DNA from: Weissella cibaria
GTDB taxonomy: Bacteria; Bacillota; Bacilli; Lactobacillales; Lactobacillaceae
Direction: 5' to 3'
DNA: 64,000 nt
Assembly: GCF_004521965.1 (NCBI RefSeq)
Contig: NZ_SDGK01000031.1
Span: 1 to 64,000, forward strand
In this document: piece by piece, positions 53,844 to 63,407 of the stretch
How the letters are laid out: every line of letters starts with the position of its first letter
Numbering within the stretch: the first letter of the stretch is position 1
Made by a program: the position numbers and the translations under genes
The notes under the pieces: generated by a model
Told to the model about the DNA's origin: nothing
Databases searched by the model: none
The model's input: only the letters and a program-made list of their open reading frames with translations

Positions 53844-54594
53844 TATAGGTAATCAGTTACTGTTCACGACTGTCCAAATTACGGGTCAGACGGATAAAGG
53901 ATTTACTTCGGGAACGGGATTTATTTTCGCCCGGCGTGTTCCGGACGAAGATGTGGTAGAGCCGTTTTTAATGACGGCGTATCACGTTGTGCAGCCAATC
54001 CAGAGTGGGGAAATAATATTTACCATGGAGCAGGATGGACAGCCAGATTTAGAGAAAACGTTTACGGCTACTTTTGATGCAACGTTTTTTGCTAATTCAA
54101 AATTAGAAAATCTAGATATCGCTGCGGTGAATATTGCACCATTCTTAAATAGTTTCAACGATAGACAAGAAAAAATATTTTTTCGCACCATTGATAGCGG
54201 TATGATTCCTGAACAAAAAATTGTAGATGAGTTACAAGCGATTGAAACATTAACCTTTATTGGGTATCCCGCTGGTTTGAAAGATACTAAACATAATTTG
54301 CCAATAACTCGTCAGGGAATCACATCAACTCCAATATGGAATGATTATGAAGATGAACCAAAGTTCTTTATAGATGGGGGAGTTTATCCAGGGTCCAGCG
54401 GTAGCCCTGTTTTTGTTCTCAATCAAGGATCATATGGAACTAGTGATGGAATCACTATTGGAAATAGGTTATATTTTGTTGGCGTAATAACTGATACTAA
54501 CATTAAAGGTGACACATATTTACAATTGGGGATAGCGGTCAAATCTTCGGCAATTTTAGGTGCTCTGAATTTGAAATTTCCATCAAAGGCGTAA
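53830..54594 (+). CDS. Trypsin-like serine protease of the element
   Basis: A 254-residue S1-fold protease without signal peptide or PDZ domain. Triad candidates: H52 (MTAYHVVQP), D96 (ENLDIAAVN) and S190 (YPGSSGSPVF); FTSGTGFIFA opens the fold. Lack of export signal and overlap with a membrane protein suggest a cytosolic protease recruited to the membrane. ATG 53830 follows GGAGG; the frame open upstream starts inside the RBS. A defence or stress role next to a restriction enzyme is inference only. Confidence 0.85.
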   Translation: MNLNSIGNQLLFTTVQITGQTDKGFTSGTGFIFARRVPDEDVVEPFLMTAYHVVQPIQSGEIIFTMEQDGQPDLEKTFTATFDATFFANSKLENLDIAAVNIAPFLNSFNDRQEKIFFRTIDSGMIPEQKIVDELQAIETLTFIGYPAGLKDTKHNLPITRQGITSTPIWNDYEDEPKFFIDGGVYPGSSGSPVFVLNQGSYGTSDGITIGNRLYFVGVITDTNIKGDTYLQLGIAVKSSAILGALNLKFPSKA

Positions 54595-54614
54595 TTTATG
54601 TATACAAGCAAAGC

Positions 54615-54636
54615 ATGGAGCGATTTGTGGAGCGAG
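54615..54636 (+). repeat. Right-end arm-type repeats
   Basis: ATGGAGCGA and TGTGGAGCGAG match the left-end repeats in the same orientation. Probable recombinase arm sites. Confidence 0.5.
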
Positions 54637-54727
54637 TGATATGTTTTCAATGATTTCTGGTGACCTTTCATGACTGGGAAACGTTGATTTTAAGGCGTTC
54701 TAGGGTCACGAAGAATTATCAAAATTG

Positions 54728-54743
54728 TCTCAAAGCGTTAATC
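54728..54743 (+). repeat. attR core
   Basis: TCTCAAAGCGTTAATC is identical to attL. The host sequence after it leads to the original rpsI terminator. Confidence 0.9.
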
Positions 54744-54787
54744 TTTCGATTTTCACTTTCTGGATTGGGAACGATTCAAAACAAATT

Positions 54788-54825
54788 AAAAGCACTTATT
54801 ACTTCGGTAATAAGTGCTTTTTTTG
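54788..54825 (+). terminator. Original rpsI terminator, displaced by the element
   Basis: AAAAGCACTTATTAC-TTCG-GTAATAAGTGCTTTTTTT is a perfect hairpin, nearly identical to the copy beside attL. Confidence 0.85.
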
Positions 54826-54967
54826 CGCCTATTGCAATTTTTAACAAATATGGGCAATTGTGACTAATTTGGAACTGTCCGCCGTTGTATAATTGAAAAC
54901 ATCATATCAAAGCGTTAGCTACTTTATGTTTAGTCCGGAGTAGCTAGTGAGAGTTGAGGGGGAAATT

Positions 54968-56070
54968 ACGGGGATTCGTAAAATAATTGGTGCGATAGTT
55001 TTGATAAATTTTAGTCACAGAAGCCACATTCACCTATTTATCGCATGGGTTAGTTGGTCACGAAGCAACACCAAAGGTTCGGAAAATTCATAAACCGGTG
55101 GTTACATAAACGCGCCCGTCCAACCACGGTCGGTTTTGGCCAAAGCGATTGACCAGCAAGTCAAAGCGACTGGTCGAAGTGGCACATTATTAGTGGTCAA
55201 AGCCGGGAAAACATTCTAAATCAGGGATATGGTTTGGCGAATAATCAGACTAACCGGCCAGCGACAACGCAATCTTTGTATGGGATTGCGTCACTCCAGA
55301 AGAATCTAACGGCATTACTCGTGATGCAACAAGTGGTAGCAGGGAAGATTAAGTGAACTGATAGGATGAGCCAATATTTACCACAATTACCGGCGGCCAA
55401 CACAGTTACTGTACAGCAGTTGTTGAATATGACTGTTGGTTATAATCAAATTGGTAAAACGGAAACCACGCTTGATGAAACAGGCTATGAAAAGTATGCG
55501 TTATCACAGTTGGTGATGGAACAACGTGAGGCTTGGTACTATTCAGCTGGTAATTACGTCGCGTTAGTCGGCATCTTACGCCAGGTTACTGGTCGTTCTT
55601 ATGCCGATTTATTGCAGGAAATGCTCAAGGGTCAGCATCATATCGATTATACGGACTACAACGATTTCATTAACAGTTCATATAGAACAGCAAACTATGG
55701 GGCGGATGGGACGGCTTATTTCGATAATCCGAATATCTTTAACCGGGAAATTGGGACCGGTAGTATTGAGATGACGACGGGTAATCTCTATAAATTACTG
55801 CGGGATGAGTTAAGCAATAAGATTATTTCAAAACGATAATTTAACGCAATGATGCGCTTGGCGCCTAATGAAACCCATGCGAATGGGATGTACGATGATG
55901 GCAATGCTTATCGGATGCACGGGATTATTTTAGGCTTTGAGTCTTCAGTAAAAATGATTAAAGATGGTAAAAACATGGTTATTTAGTTAAGCAACGAAGA
56001 TACAACTAAGGTACACACGAATGTAGTTCTTGTTAATCACTTCTACGATAGCCTGCTAACCGTCGAGTAA
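54968..56070 (+). pseudogene. Decayed serine hydrolase (class C beta-lactamase/PBP family)
   Basis: Joined frames give a signal-like N terminus (IRKIIGAIVLI), KAIDQQVKATGRSGTLLVVK, GIASLQKNLTAL (SxxK), YYSAGNYVALVGILRQVTG (YxN) and a C-terminal lobe. The start codon appears changed to ACG (54968) after a good RBS. There is a TAA near 55110, frameshifts near 55130 and 55216, TGA 55354, TAA 55837 and TAG 55984. It is clearly non-functional. The longest remaining open piece is 55366-55839. Confidence 0.85.
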
Positions 56071-56141
56071 AATCGCGAAGCATTTAGTCCGCATGAAACA
56101 GAGGGGTGTTTCATTTTCGGTTTGTGAATAGTCCCGGAAAC

Positions 56142-56192
56142 TTGACAATTGATGCTTACTTAAAATACAATGTAAACAAGAAAGCGCTTACA
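56142..56192 (+). promoter_or_regulatory. pox promoter with cre site
   Basis: TTGACA (56142-56147) and TACAAT (56166-56171) are 18 bp apart. AGAAAGCGCTTACA (56179-56192) matches the CcpA cre consensus except at its first base and covers the start of transcription, so glucose repression is expected. Confidence 0.75.
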
Positions 56193-56224
56193 GCGTTTGC
56201 TTTAGATATATGGGGGGCATTGAA

Positions 56225-58045
56225 ATGTCAGATACGAAGATTTCTGCAGGATTAGCAGCATTGAAAGTCATGGAAGGTTGGGGGATTGACACCATGTACG
56301 GTATTCCATCAGGTACGCTTAGCGGCTTAATGAATGCCATGGGAAATCCAGAAAACAACATCAAGTTTATTCAAGTTAAGCACGAAGAAATTGGTGCCAT
56401 GGCTGCTGTTATGCAATACAAGTTCGGCGGTAAGATTGCGGTAACAGTTGGTTCAGGGGGACCAGGTGCGACCCACTTGATTAACGGGTTGTATGATGCC
56501 GCAATGGATCACATCCCAGTGCTGGCTATCCTAGGTTCAAAGCCAGTTCGCGAATTGAATATGGATTCATTCCAAGAACTAAACCAAAATCCAATGTATG
56601 AAAATATTGCGGTATATAATCGGCGTGTCGCAACGGCTGAACAATTGCCTCACTTGGTGGATGATGCCATTCGTACGGCTATCTCACAACATGGTGTTGC
56701 GGTACTTGAAGTCCCTACTGACTTTGGGTTTGCAGAGCTTGACGCTGCTTCAATTTACTCATCACCATTATATTCGTCAGGTCCTAAGTTCCAAAACTAC
56801 CGACCAGTTGAGCCACGAGCAGCTGATATCGATGCGGTTGTCGACATTTTGGCTGAATCTGAGCGCCCAGTGATTTATGCTGGATTTGGTACACAAGGCC
56901 ACGGTGATTTAGTCCAAGAGTTGTCACGCAAAATTAAGGCACCAGTCATTACGACAGGTAAGAATTTTGATAACTTCGATTGGGATTTTGAGGCGTTGAC
57001 GGGTTCAACCTTCCGTGTTGGTTGGAAGCCAGCTAACGAAACGGTATTGGAGGCTGATACAGTATTGTTTATGGGAACAAACTTCCCATTCTCAGAAGTT
57101 GAAGGGACGTTCCGTAACGTTAAGAAGTTTGTGCAAGTCGATGCGAACCCGGCAATGCTTGGTAAGCGTCATGAAACGGACGTGGCCATTTTGGCGGACG
57201 CAGGTAAGACACTTGAAGCGTTGTTGGCAAAGGTGGATCCTGTTGAAGAAAACGCTTGGTGGCGTGCAAACGTTAAGAACGTGCAAAACTGGCGCGATTA
57301 CATGAACAAGTTGGAGCATAAGACAGAAGGTCCATTGCAGGCTTACCAAGTCTACAATGCGATTAATAAGTTGGCTGATGAAGATGCCATCTTCTCAACT
57401 GATGTCGGTGACGTGACACAATTGTCAACGCGTCACTTGCACATGAACCCTAAGAACATGTGGCGAACATCACCATTGTTCGCGACGATGGGAATCGCTT
57501 TGCCTGGTGGAATTGGGGCAAAGAACACATACCCGGACCGTCAAGTTTGGAACATCGTTGGTGATGGTGCCTTTTCTATGACATACCCTGATGTGGTCAC
57601 GAACGTTCGTTACGACATGCCAGTTATTAATGTCGTCTTTACCAATACAGAATACGGCTTCATTAAGAACAAGTATGAGGATACTAATGAGTACAACTTC
57701 GGGGTAGATTTCACTGACGTTGATTACGCCAAGGTTGGTGAGGCGCAAGGTGCCGTTGGTTTGACGGTTAACCGCATTGAAGATATTGATCGTGTCATGC
57801 AAGAAGCGGTTGATTACTACAAGCAAGGTCGTGTGGTGGTAGTGGATGCCAAGATTACAAAGGATCGTCCAATTCCAGTTGAAACATTGAAGTTGGATAC
57901 CAACTTGTACAGTGATGATGTCGTTGCAGCCTACAAGAAAAAGTATGAGGCGGAAGACCTAGTGCCATTCCGTGAATACTTGGAAGGTGAAGGTTTGACG
58001 TCAAACTACATTAAGGCTGACGAAGGTAATAAGTTTAGCTTCTAA
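56225..58045 (+). CDS. pox: Pyruvate oxidase
   Basis: A 606-residue ThDP/FAD enzyme converting pyruvate, phosphate and O2 to acetyl phosphate, CO2 and H2O2. The ThDP Glu is in [28 protein letters not shown] follows; the Mg-ThDP motif runs from GDGAFSM to the Asn in FTNTEYGFI. The central FAD domain is intact. Length fits SpxB/Pox. ATG 56225 is preferred over an in-frame codon at 56210. It provides ATP and peroxide aerobically. Confidence 0.93.
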   Translation: MSDTKISAGLAALKVMEGWGIDTMYGIPSGTLSGLMNAMGNPENNIKFIQVKHEEIGAMAAVMQYKFGGKIAVTVGSGGPGATHLINGLYDAAMDHIPVLAILGSKPVRELNMDSFQELNQNPMYENIAVYNRRVATAEQLPHLVDDAIRTAISQHGVAVLEVPTDFGFAELDAASIYSSPLYSSGPKFQNYRPVEPRAADIDAVVDILAESERPVIYAGFGTQGHGDLVQELSRKIKAPVITTGKNFDNFDWDFEALTGSTFRVGWKPANETVLEADTVLFMGTNFPFSEVEGTFRNVKKFVQVDANPAMLGKRHETDVAILADAGKTLEALLAKVDPVEENAWWRANVKNVQNWRDYMNKLEHKTEGPLQAYQVYNAINKLADEDAIFSTDVGDVTQLSTRHLHMNPKNMWRTSPLFATMGIALPGGIGAKNTYPDRQVWNIVGDGAFSMTYPDVVTNVRYDMPVINVVFTNTEYGFIKNKYEDTNEYNFGVDFTDVDYAKVGEAQGAVGLTVNRIEDIDRVMQEAVDYYKQGRVVVVDAKITKDRPIPVETLKLDTNLYSDDVVAAYKKKYEAEDLVPFREYLEGEGLTSNYIKADEGNKFSF

Positions 58046-58068
58046 ACACACCTAAATTAGATGACCAT

Positions 58069-58111
58069 ATAAGAAAAAGCAGCTAACGACACTTAGCTAC
58101 TTTTTCTTATG
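58069..58111. terminator. Bidirectional terminator
   Basis: ATAAGAAAAAG-C-AGCTAA and TTAGCT-AC-TTTTTCTTAT pair. It lies between pox and the convergent TetR pseudogene. Confidence 0.8.
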
Positions 58112-58114
58112 GGT

Positions 58115-58687
58115 TTAACTATTGATCATTGTACTGGCTGAATTGTTCAAGGCGTAAATCAAAATTGGTGCGAAAGCCTCGGGCAAGACCGGCTCATCTT
58201 GATTCATCCAAATTGACACGAGGCCAATGAATTCGTGGATAATCACTTTAGATTGCACAGTCGCCGGGATAACCACGGCCATGCGTGAGCAATCTTCAAA
58301 TAGTGGAAGTAGTAAATCGCTATAACGGTCTTCCATAAAGCCGTTCCAAGTGGAATTGATTTTACCAGAATAAAGAATTTGAAAGAAGGCACGTTTATCA
58401 TAAATCAGTGGTAATACAGCGTAAACCAGTTGATGGATAATAGTTGGACTACCAGACAGCTCGGTGACAATCGCGTCAATTTCAGCCTGAATATTCTGAT
58501 CAACGTAGTAATACAACGACGTTAATAATTCATCGGTATTGCGAAAATGGCTTTGATACATAGCCTGGCGTGAGATGCCGACCTCCTCCGCAATCGCTTT
58601 GATTGAAATATCAGAAAATGATGTGGTACGTTGGGCGACTTTAGCAAATGCTTGAAAAATGTGAATGTCAGAGTCAGTGAATTACAT
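58115..58687 (-). pseudogene. TetR-family regulator with stop at codon 2
   Basis: On the minus strand GGAGG is followed by ATG (58685-58687) and immediately TAA. After it the frame is open for a complete TetR protein of about 189 residues: FQAFAKVAQRTTSFSDISI, AIAEEVGISRQAMYQSHFR (helix-turn-helix) and a ligand domain to 58115. The first remaining ATG (58561) lies inside the recognition helix, so a product starting there could not bind DNA. Translation from a rare non-AUG codon remains possible. Confidence 0.75.
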
Positions 58688-58900
58688 GATTACCTCCTTG
58701 AGTAGTTAATGCGGCAATCTAATGAAACAGTATTGCATACATGACATATATTATATAGAGCGGATTTAATGCTGTTTTATTTCATTTTCCATTTATTTTT
58801 AGATGACGTTTACAGATGACAACTACGGGGCATTGAGGGGAAAGGTGACCAAGTATATCATAAACTTATGGGGTATGGTTTATGATGATGAGGTGGGACG

Positions 58901-59059
58901 ATGTCAGCAATTGTGACGTTATTCGTGGTTACAGTGGTGGTTTGGATAGCACTGATGTCGACGCGTAAACAGCAAACAAAGTTTTGGACGATTCTAGATA
59001 TACCATTTGGAATTATGCTAGTACTTTGGCTGGTTGTGTTAGTAAAATTGAATGCCTAA
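58901..59059 (+). CDS. Small two-helix membrane peptide
   Basis: A 52-residue open frame with GAGGTGGG 6 bp before ATG 58901 and a strong terminator after the stop. Two hydrophobic segments (SAIVTLFVVTVVVWIALM and FGIMLVLWLVVLVKL) are joined by a basic loop. No family recognised; RBS and terminator support a real gene. Confidence 0.55.
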   Translation: MSAIVTLFVVTVVVWIALMSTRKQQTKFWTILDIPFGIMLVLWLVVLVKLNA

Positions 59060-59100
59060 CAAAACGCTCGCACTGCAATTAATTGGTGTGAGCGTTTTAC
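59060..59100 (+). terminator. Terminator after the 52-residue gene
   Basis: AAAACGCTC-GCAC and GTGT-GAGCGTTTT pair, followed by a T-rich tail. Confidence 0.85.
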
Positions 59101-59139
59101 TTTTGTTTGCTATGATAGTAGTAACAAGGAGGCGGGGAA

Positions 59140-59712
59140 ATGGACTTAAAAGCAGAAATTATGGCTGATCCGCGGAATCAATCATTTACTGAGCGAGGAC
59201 TTGAGCCAATTTACATGGTCGGGAAAGATGTCCGGATTTTAATCATTGGTCAAGCGCCAGGATTAAAGGTTGAACAGACGGGGGTATCGTTCAATGATAA
59301 GAGTGGCGACCGACTGCGAGAGTGGATGGGCATTGATCGTGACGTATTTTATGATTCGGGCCTAATTGGCGTTTTGCCAATGGATTTTTATTATCCAGGT
59401 AAAGCGAAAACGGGTGATTTGCCGCCACGTAAATTTGTGGCACAGGAATGGCATCAGCGGATCATGGCGACGATGCCGAATATTGACTTGATTTTGTTAC
59501 TTGGCGGTTATTCGCAAAAGTATTATTTAGGTGTTAAGAGCAGTGAGACCTTAACGTCGATTGTGAAACGTTTTGCAGATTTTGGGCCTAAGTATTTTCC
59601 GTTGGCCCACCCATCCCCACTGAACAACATTTGGCTGGCTAAGAATCCATGGTTTGAAGCTACAGTTGTGCCAGCACTTCAAAAAAAGGTGGCGATGATT
59701 CTGGCTAAATAA
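59140..59712 (+). CDS. Uracil-DNA glycosylase superfamily protein
   Basis: A 190-residue protein of the UDG-like family. ILIIGQAPGLKVEQTGVSFNDKSG holds the GQxPG water-activating motif, and PLAHPSPLNNIWLAKNPWF the HPS-type DNA-intercalating motif. No Fe-S cysteines are seen, so it is not a family 4/5 UDG. It may remove uracil or a related base; exact substrate unknown. RBS AAGGAGG. Confidence 0.85.
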   Translation: MDLKAEIMADPRNQSFTERGLEPIYMVGKDVRILIIGQAPGLKVEQTGVSFNDKSGDRLREWMGIDRDVFYDSGLIGVLPMDFYYPGKAKTGDLPPRKFVAQEWHQRIMATMPNIDLILLLGGYSQKYYLGVKSSETLTSIVKRFADFGPKYFPLAHPSPLNNIWLAKNPWFEATVVPALQKKVAMILAK

Positions 59713-59824
59713 GTTTGTGGAAACACTGTTTATTAGTAAGTATTCCTGTACACTCCTAAAAGTAGGACTAATTTAATGTCGGCTATGAACATGTCGACCT
59801 AGGATATGTAGGCAAGAGAATCTT

Positions 59825-62329
59825 ATGAATATAAAGTGGACGGCAATGATTGGTGGGTTGCTATTTAGTAGTGTGTTAGGCGGCGTGACGATTACGTCAA
59901 CGCCAACATACGCGACTAATAATATTGCTATGGCAACTGATGCTGCCTCTGACTGGGTACCAAATGCAGCGCTGCGTCAAGCACTACAAAGTGCGTTGGG
60001 TGCCGGTGTACCACTGACTAAAAGCAATGTTGCCCAAATTCAGCAATTGAATTTGACTTATGACGGTATCACGGACTTAACTGGTTTGGAATACGCCACT
60101 AATCTCAGTATCATTGACTTAACGGAGAATGCGATTTCAGACATTAGCGCGTTGGCCAATCTACCTAAGTTGCAGGATGTTAGTTTGCGGATGAACAAAG
60201 CGACCGTCTTGCCTGATTTAACGCCTTTAACAAGTACACCGATTAAAAGCTTGAACTTGGTTGCAGACGATTATGGGTTGGTTCCTGAAAAGTTAGCGGC
60301 ACTTAATCAGATGACAACGTTAACATCACTTGAAATGCAGAATACGAAAGTAACCAGTGTGCCCGAACTAGGCAATTTGCAGCAACTGCGCGAATTAGGT
60401 TTGGCAGGTAACAAACTAACAGATGTTAGTGCATTGGCACATTTGACAGAATTAACGTCATTAAAGGTTGGTTCGAATCAAATTACTGATTTTACATCGA
60501 TTGCCAAACTAACGAATTTGACCACGCTTGTAATTGGTAATAATCGTAGCAGCGATATCAGCATGTTAAGCGCTTTGACGAAGTTGCAGCAGGGAACGTT
60601 CTCGCAGATGGGCTTAACGGATGCGATGATGCCAACATTTGCGGCGATGCCAGATTTGACGGAGTTATCAATTGATTTTAATGATCAAATTACAAGTTTG
60701 ACCGCGTTGCAACAGTTAACGAAATTGACGAGCTTGAACTTAAGCAAAGATCAAGTCGCCGATTTAACACCACTGCAGCATTTGACGTCGTTAACGAGTT
60801 TGAATTTCTCAAATGCGCAAGTGACCACGCTACAGCCAATCGCAGGATTAACGAATTTGGCTTATGTGAACTTGCTACGTAATCATGTACGGGATTTGAC
60901 GCCTTTAGCTAATATGACAGGGTTAACCTATGTGAATGCTAAGCAACAGTCAATCACGTTGCCAGCGGCTGCGGTTAGTGCGGGGCAGATGGACGTCACC
61001 GTACCAGTCACTGCTAAAGCGATTGACGGCACGTCGGTCGCAATTACCCCACAAGCAGATACTAATGCAACGGTAACGGATGACCAAGTCACATTTACCG
61101 GGGTCACAGCTGGTACGACTGGTTATTTGGCGTGGGATAACGCAGCGGCAACGGGGAAGAGTCAGCGCTTCTCTGGTACGATTGCGCAATCGTTTGAGCA
61201 GGCAGTTGAGACAAACGCTCCAGAAACACAACGGATTGCAGTGAAACTAGCCGTACTGAAAGGTGACGGCAGTCAATTAACATCGGTTTCCAGTAACTAT
61301 GTCCAACCAGATGCGATGTTCGAAGCTGATGGTACCGGTGGTGGCTGCCTGTATGTCAATGTTAGTGTGCCAAGTACTTATGGGGATGATAGTGTGACCT
61401 TTAAGGATGGTGAACGACTATCGACGAAGACGGTTGGCGTGTCGACCTTAATGACGACAAAGTTTCATCTAACGCCAGCACAAGTTGCGAATCTATACTT
61501 TATGGAAAATATGCACGTGAATATTGCTAGTATTGGATATAATCATCGTTATGATGTCGCCTTTAAGGTAACGGGTATTCCGGACAGCCAACCAACGGTG
61601 ACATTACCCGGTTTGGTAGCAGCTAGCTCACGGGCGTCCCAGTCTAGCCAGGCTAGTTCACAGTCATCAAGTATGAGCCAAGCGGCGTCACATATGAAAT
61701 CAAGCCAGGCATTGACGAGTGAGCAAGCTCAGCCGTCGCAGCAGTTTAGCAGCCAGGCTTCTCACGTACACCAAAGATCATCGATGACGACCCAGACGCG
61801 GGCTAAGCACTCTGCGGCAACACAGAAAGTGGCTTCATCAGCAGAACGGTCAACGGTCGGTAAGCGGGGCATCCCATTGGTGGTTGCTAGTCAGGCAATG
61901 TCAGCTAGTGAGGTAGTTGATACGACACCGGCAATAACGCAAACCTTGCCATCGGTAGTCGCATCACAAACCGTAGCACCAAATAGCGTCGCGATTAGTG
62001 TGCCAAGCATGGCGGGCAGCCAAGCGGTTAGTGTTGTGGCGGCGCCGTCAAGGACGCAACCAACACAAATTGCAGCAACGGCACCGACGAGTTCAGCGGT
62101 GCAACCAGTCCAGAGCGGTCAAGCAGTGCACGCAGCGCCACAAACCGCTTCGGTAGTTGACCAAGCGACTGGCCGTGCGACAACACGTCAGTCGGCGCAA
62201 GCAACGACTCGTACCAGGGCCGTGAACCAACCGGCAACCGCTACTAAAACGTGGTCAACGTTTGATACGCTTGCCAGCGTGATTGGTGGTCTGGCCGGAT
62301 TAGGGCTTGCATGGGGCTTCTTAGTCTGA
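59825..62329 (+). CDS. Surface protein with leucine-rich repeats and a NEAT-like domain
   Basis: An 834-residue secreted protein. Signal peptide at about 1-30 (AMIGGLLFSSVLGGVTI...TPTYA). Residues 65-385 hold about a dozen internalin/SDS22-type leucine-rich repeats (LTELTSLKVGSNQITDFTSI and similar). About 465-590 resembles a NEAT domain, with the haem-iron motif Y572-NHR-Y576 after NIASIG. A Ser/Gln/Ala/Thr-rich stalk (600-805) follows, then a final hydrophobic segment (ASVIGGLAGLGLAWGFLV). No LPxTG is seen and no basic tail follows the hydrophobic end, so anchoring is unclear. NEAT-LRR combinations such as IlsA bind haem in Bacillus. Confidence 0.8.
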   Translation: MNIKWTAMIGGLLFSSVLGGVTITSTPTYATNNIAMATDAASDWVPNAALRQALQSALGAGVPLTKSNVAQIQQLNLTYDGITDLTGLEYATNLSIIDLTENAISDISALANLPKLQDVSLRMNKATVLPDLTPLTSTPIKSLNLVADDYGLVPEKLAALNQMTTLTSLEMQNTKVTSVPELGNLQQLRELGLAGNKLTDVSALAHLTELTSLKVGSNQITDFTSIAKLTNLTTLVIGNNRSSDISMLSALTKLQQGTFSQMGLTDAMMPTFAAMPDLTELSIDFNDQITSLTALQQLTKLTSLNLSKDQVADLTPLQHLTSLTSLNFSNAQVTTLQPIAGLTNLAYVNLLRNHVRDLTPLANMTGLTYVNAKQQSITLPAAAVSAGQMDVTVPVTAKAIDGTSVAITPQADTNATVTDDQVTFTGVTAGTTGYLAWDNAAATGKSQRFSGTIAQSFEQAVETNAPETQRIAVKLAVLKGDGSQLTSVSSNYVQPDAMFEADGTGGGCLYVNVSVPSTYGDDSVTFKDGERLSTKTVGVSTLMTTKFHLTPAQVANLYFMENMHVNIASIGYNHRYDVAFKVTGIPDSQPTVTLPGLVAASSRASQSSQASSQSSSMSQAASHMKSSQALTSEQAQPSQQFSSQASHVHQRSSMTTQTRAKHSAATQKVASSAERSTVGKRGIPLVVASQAMSASEVVDTTPAITQTLPSVVASQTVAPNSVAISVPSMAGSQAVSVVAAPSRTQPTQIAATAPTSSAVQPVQSGQAVHAAPQTASVVDQATGRATTRQSAQATTRTRAVNQPATATKTWSTFDTLASVIGGLAGLGLAWGFLV

Positions 62330-62360
62330 TTCAAACTTTTATAAGTGAAAAGCGTGTGAG

Positions 62361-62409
62361 AAAAAGGCCGCCAATCATCTGATACATCAGGAGACTGGCG
62401 ACCTTTTTT
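62361..62409. terminator. Bidirectional terminator
   Basis: AAAAAGGCCGCCA and TGGCGACCTTTTT pair. It lies between the surface protein and the convergent aldo/keto reductase. Confidence 0.75.
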
Positions 62410-62410
62410 A

Positions 62411-63253
62411 CTATTCAAATTCTTCGTACTCGTTAGGATCCTGACCGTCAATCCGGCCATCGGCACGATTTAGCTGGTTAATCGTGTCAATTTCTTCAGC
62501 GGTCAGATTGAAATCAAAGGTTGCGGCATTATCGCGTTGGTGAATTGGGTTGGTCGAACGCAAGATTGGGACAATCCCGCGGTCGATATGCCAGCGAGTG
62601 ATAATTTGACTCGGTGTCTTGCCATACTTGTCAGCAATTGCTTGAACGACTGGTTCGCGCATGGCGCCACCACCACGGCCAAGCGGACTCCAAGCTTCAA
62701 TCGTGATACCACGATCAATATTTGCTTGAACGTTATCCGTTTGAACCCAGTAAGGATGAATTTCAATTTGGTTCACGGCAGGCTTGACGCCGGTTGCATC
62801 AATAATGCGGTCCAAGTGTTCCGGTTCAAAGTTTGAAACACCAATTGAACGAATCAAACCAAGCTTTTGGGCTGTAACCAACGCGTGCCAAGCTTCGACG
62901 TATTTATCACGCTTTGGGAGTGGCCAGTGAATAATGAACAGGTCGAAGTAGTCCAAGCCCATGCGAGCCAATGATTCTTGAATGGACATCAAAGCATCAT
63001 CGTAGCCGTGATATTTACCGGGCAACTTTGATGTGATGAATAATTCACTGCGAGGCACGCCAGACTGTCGAGTGGCTTCGCCAACAATGCCTTCATTGTC
63101 GTAGTTTGTTGCAGAATCGATTAAACGGTAACCGCTTTTAATGGCTGCCAGAATTTGTTGACGACCAGCGCCACCACGTATCTGGTACGTTCCTAATCCC
63201 ATAACAGGGAGTGGATGTCCGTCATTTAAAGTTAGTGTTGGAATATTAACCAT
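62411..63253 (-). CDS. Aldo/keto reductase (2,5-diketogluconate reductase-like)
   Basis: A 280-residue NADPH-dependent reductase. Catalytic tetrad: Asp and Tyr in LIDSATNYDNE, Lys in FITSKLPGKYHG, His in LFIIHWPLP. Cofactor segments IGVSNFEPEHL and VNQIEIHPYW are conserved. Start ATG at 63253 with GGGAGG 9 bp upstream; longer in-frame starts lack this. It is divergent from the glucosidase pseudogene and shares a region with a cre site. Substrate unknown. Confidence 0.9.
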   Translation of the reverse strand: MVNIPTLTLNDGHPLPVMGLGTYQIRGGAGRQQILAAIKSGYRLIDSATNYDNEGIVGEATRQSGVPRSELFITSKLPGKYHGYDDALMSIQESLARMGLDYFDLFIIHWPLPKRDKYVEAWHALVTAQKLGLIRSIGVSNFEPEHLDRIIDATGVKPAVNQIEIHPYWVQTDNVQANIDRGITIEAWSPLGRGGGAMREPVVQAIADKYGKTPSQIITRWHIDRGIVPILRSTNPIHQRDNAATFDFNLTAEEIDTINQLNRADGRIDGQDPNEYEEFE

Positions 63254-63309
63254 TTGATGTAACCTCCCTTTCATCTGATAACCATACTTTCTCACTAAAA
63301 AGCAATTTA

Positions 63310-63370
63310 TGCAAACGCTCTCATTGCCAAGAGCGATTATTTGCACAACTAGGAAGTCATTCGGTATATT
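63310..63370 (+). promoter_or_regulatory. cre site and promoter of the GH13 gene
   Basis: TGCAAACGCTCTCA (63310-63323) is a good cre match lying between the divergent genes. TTGCAC (63341-63346) and TATATT (63365-63370), 18 bp apart, form the promoter towards the glucosidase. CcpA control fits a sugar hydrolase. Confidence 0.6.
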
Positions 63371-63407
63371 GGTGGTAAGTGCGCACAGTTAAGAGGAGGG
63401 CACAGCA

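Larger units (their letters stand above)
42762..54743. mobile_element. Integrative (mobilisable/satellite-like) element of about 12 kb in rpsI
   Basis: TCTCAAAGCGTTAATC occurs at 42762-42777 (end of rpsI) and at 54728-54743, bounding an integrase gene next to the left end. Contents in order: integrase, excisionase-like protein, HUH/helicase Rep, a membrane protein, FtsK-like ATPase, a small protein (all minus strand), then a divergent repressor, Type ISP restriction-modification enzyme, membrane protein and protease. No type IV secretion genes are present. Short GGAGCGAG-type repeats lie near both ends. Confidence 0.9.
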
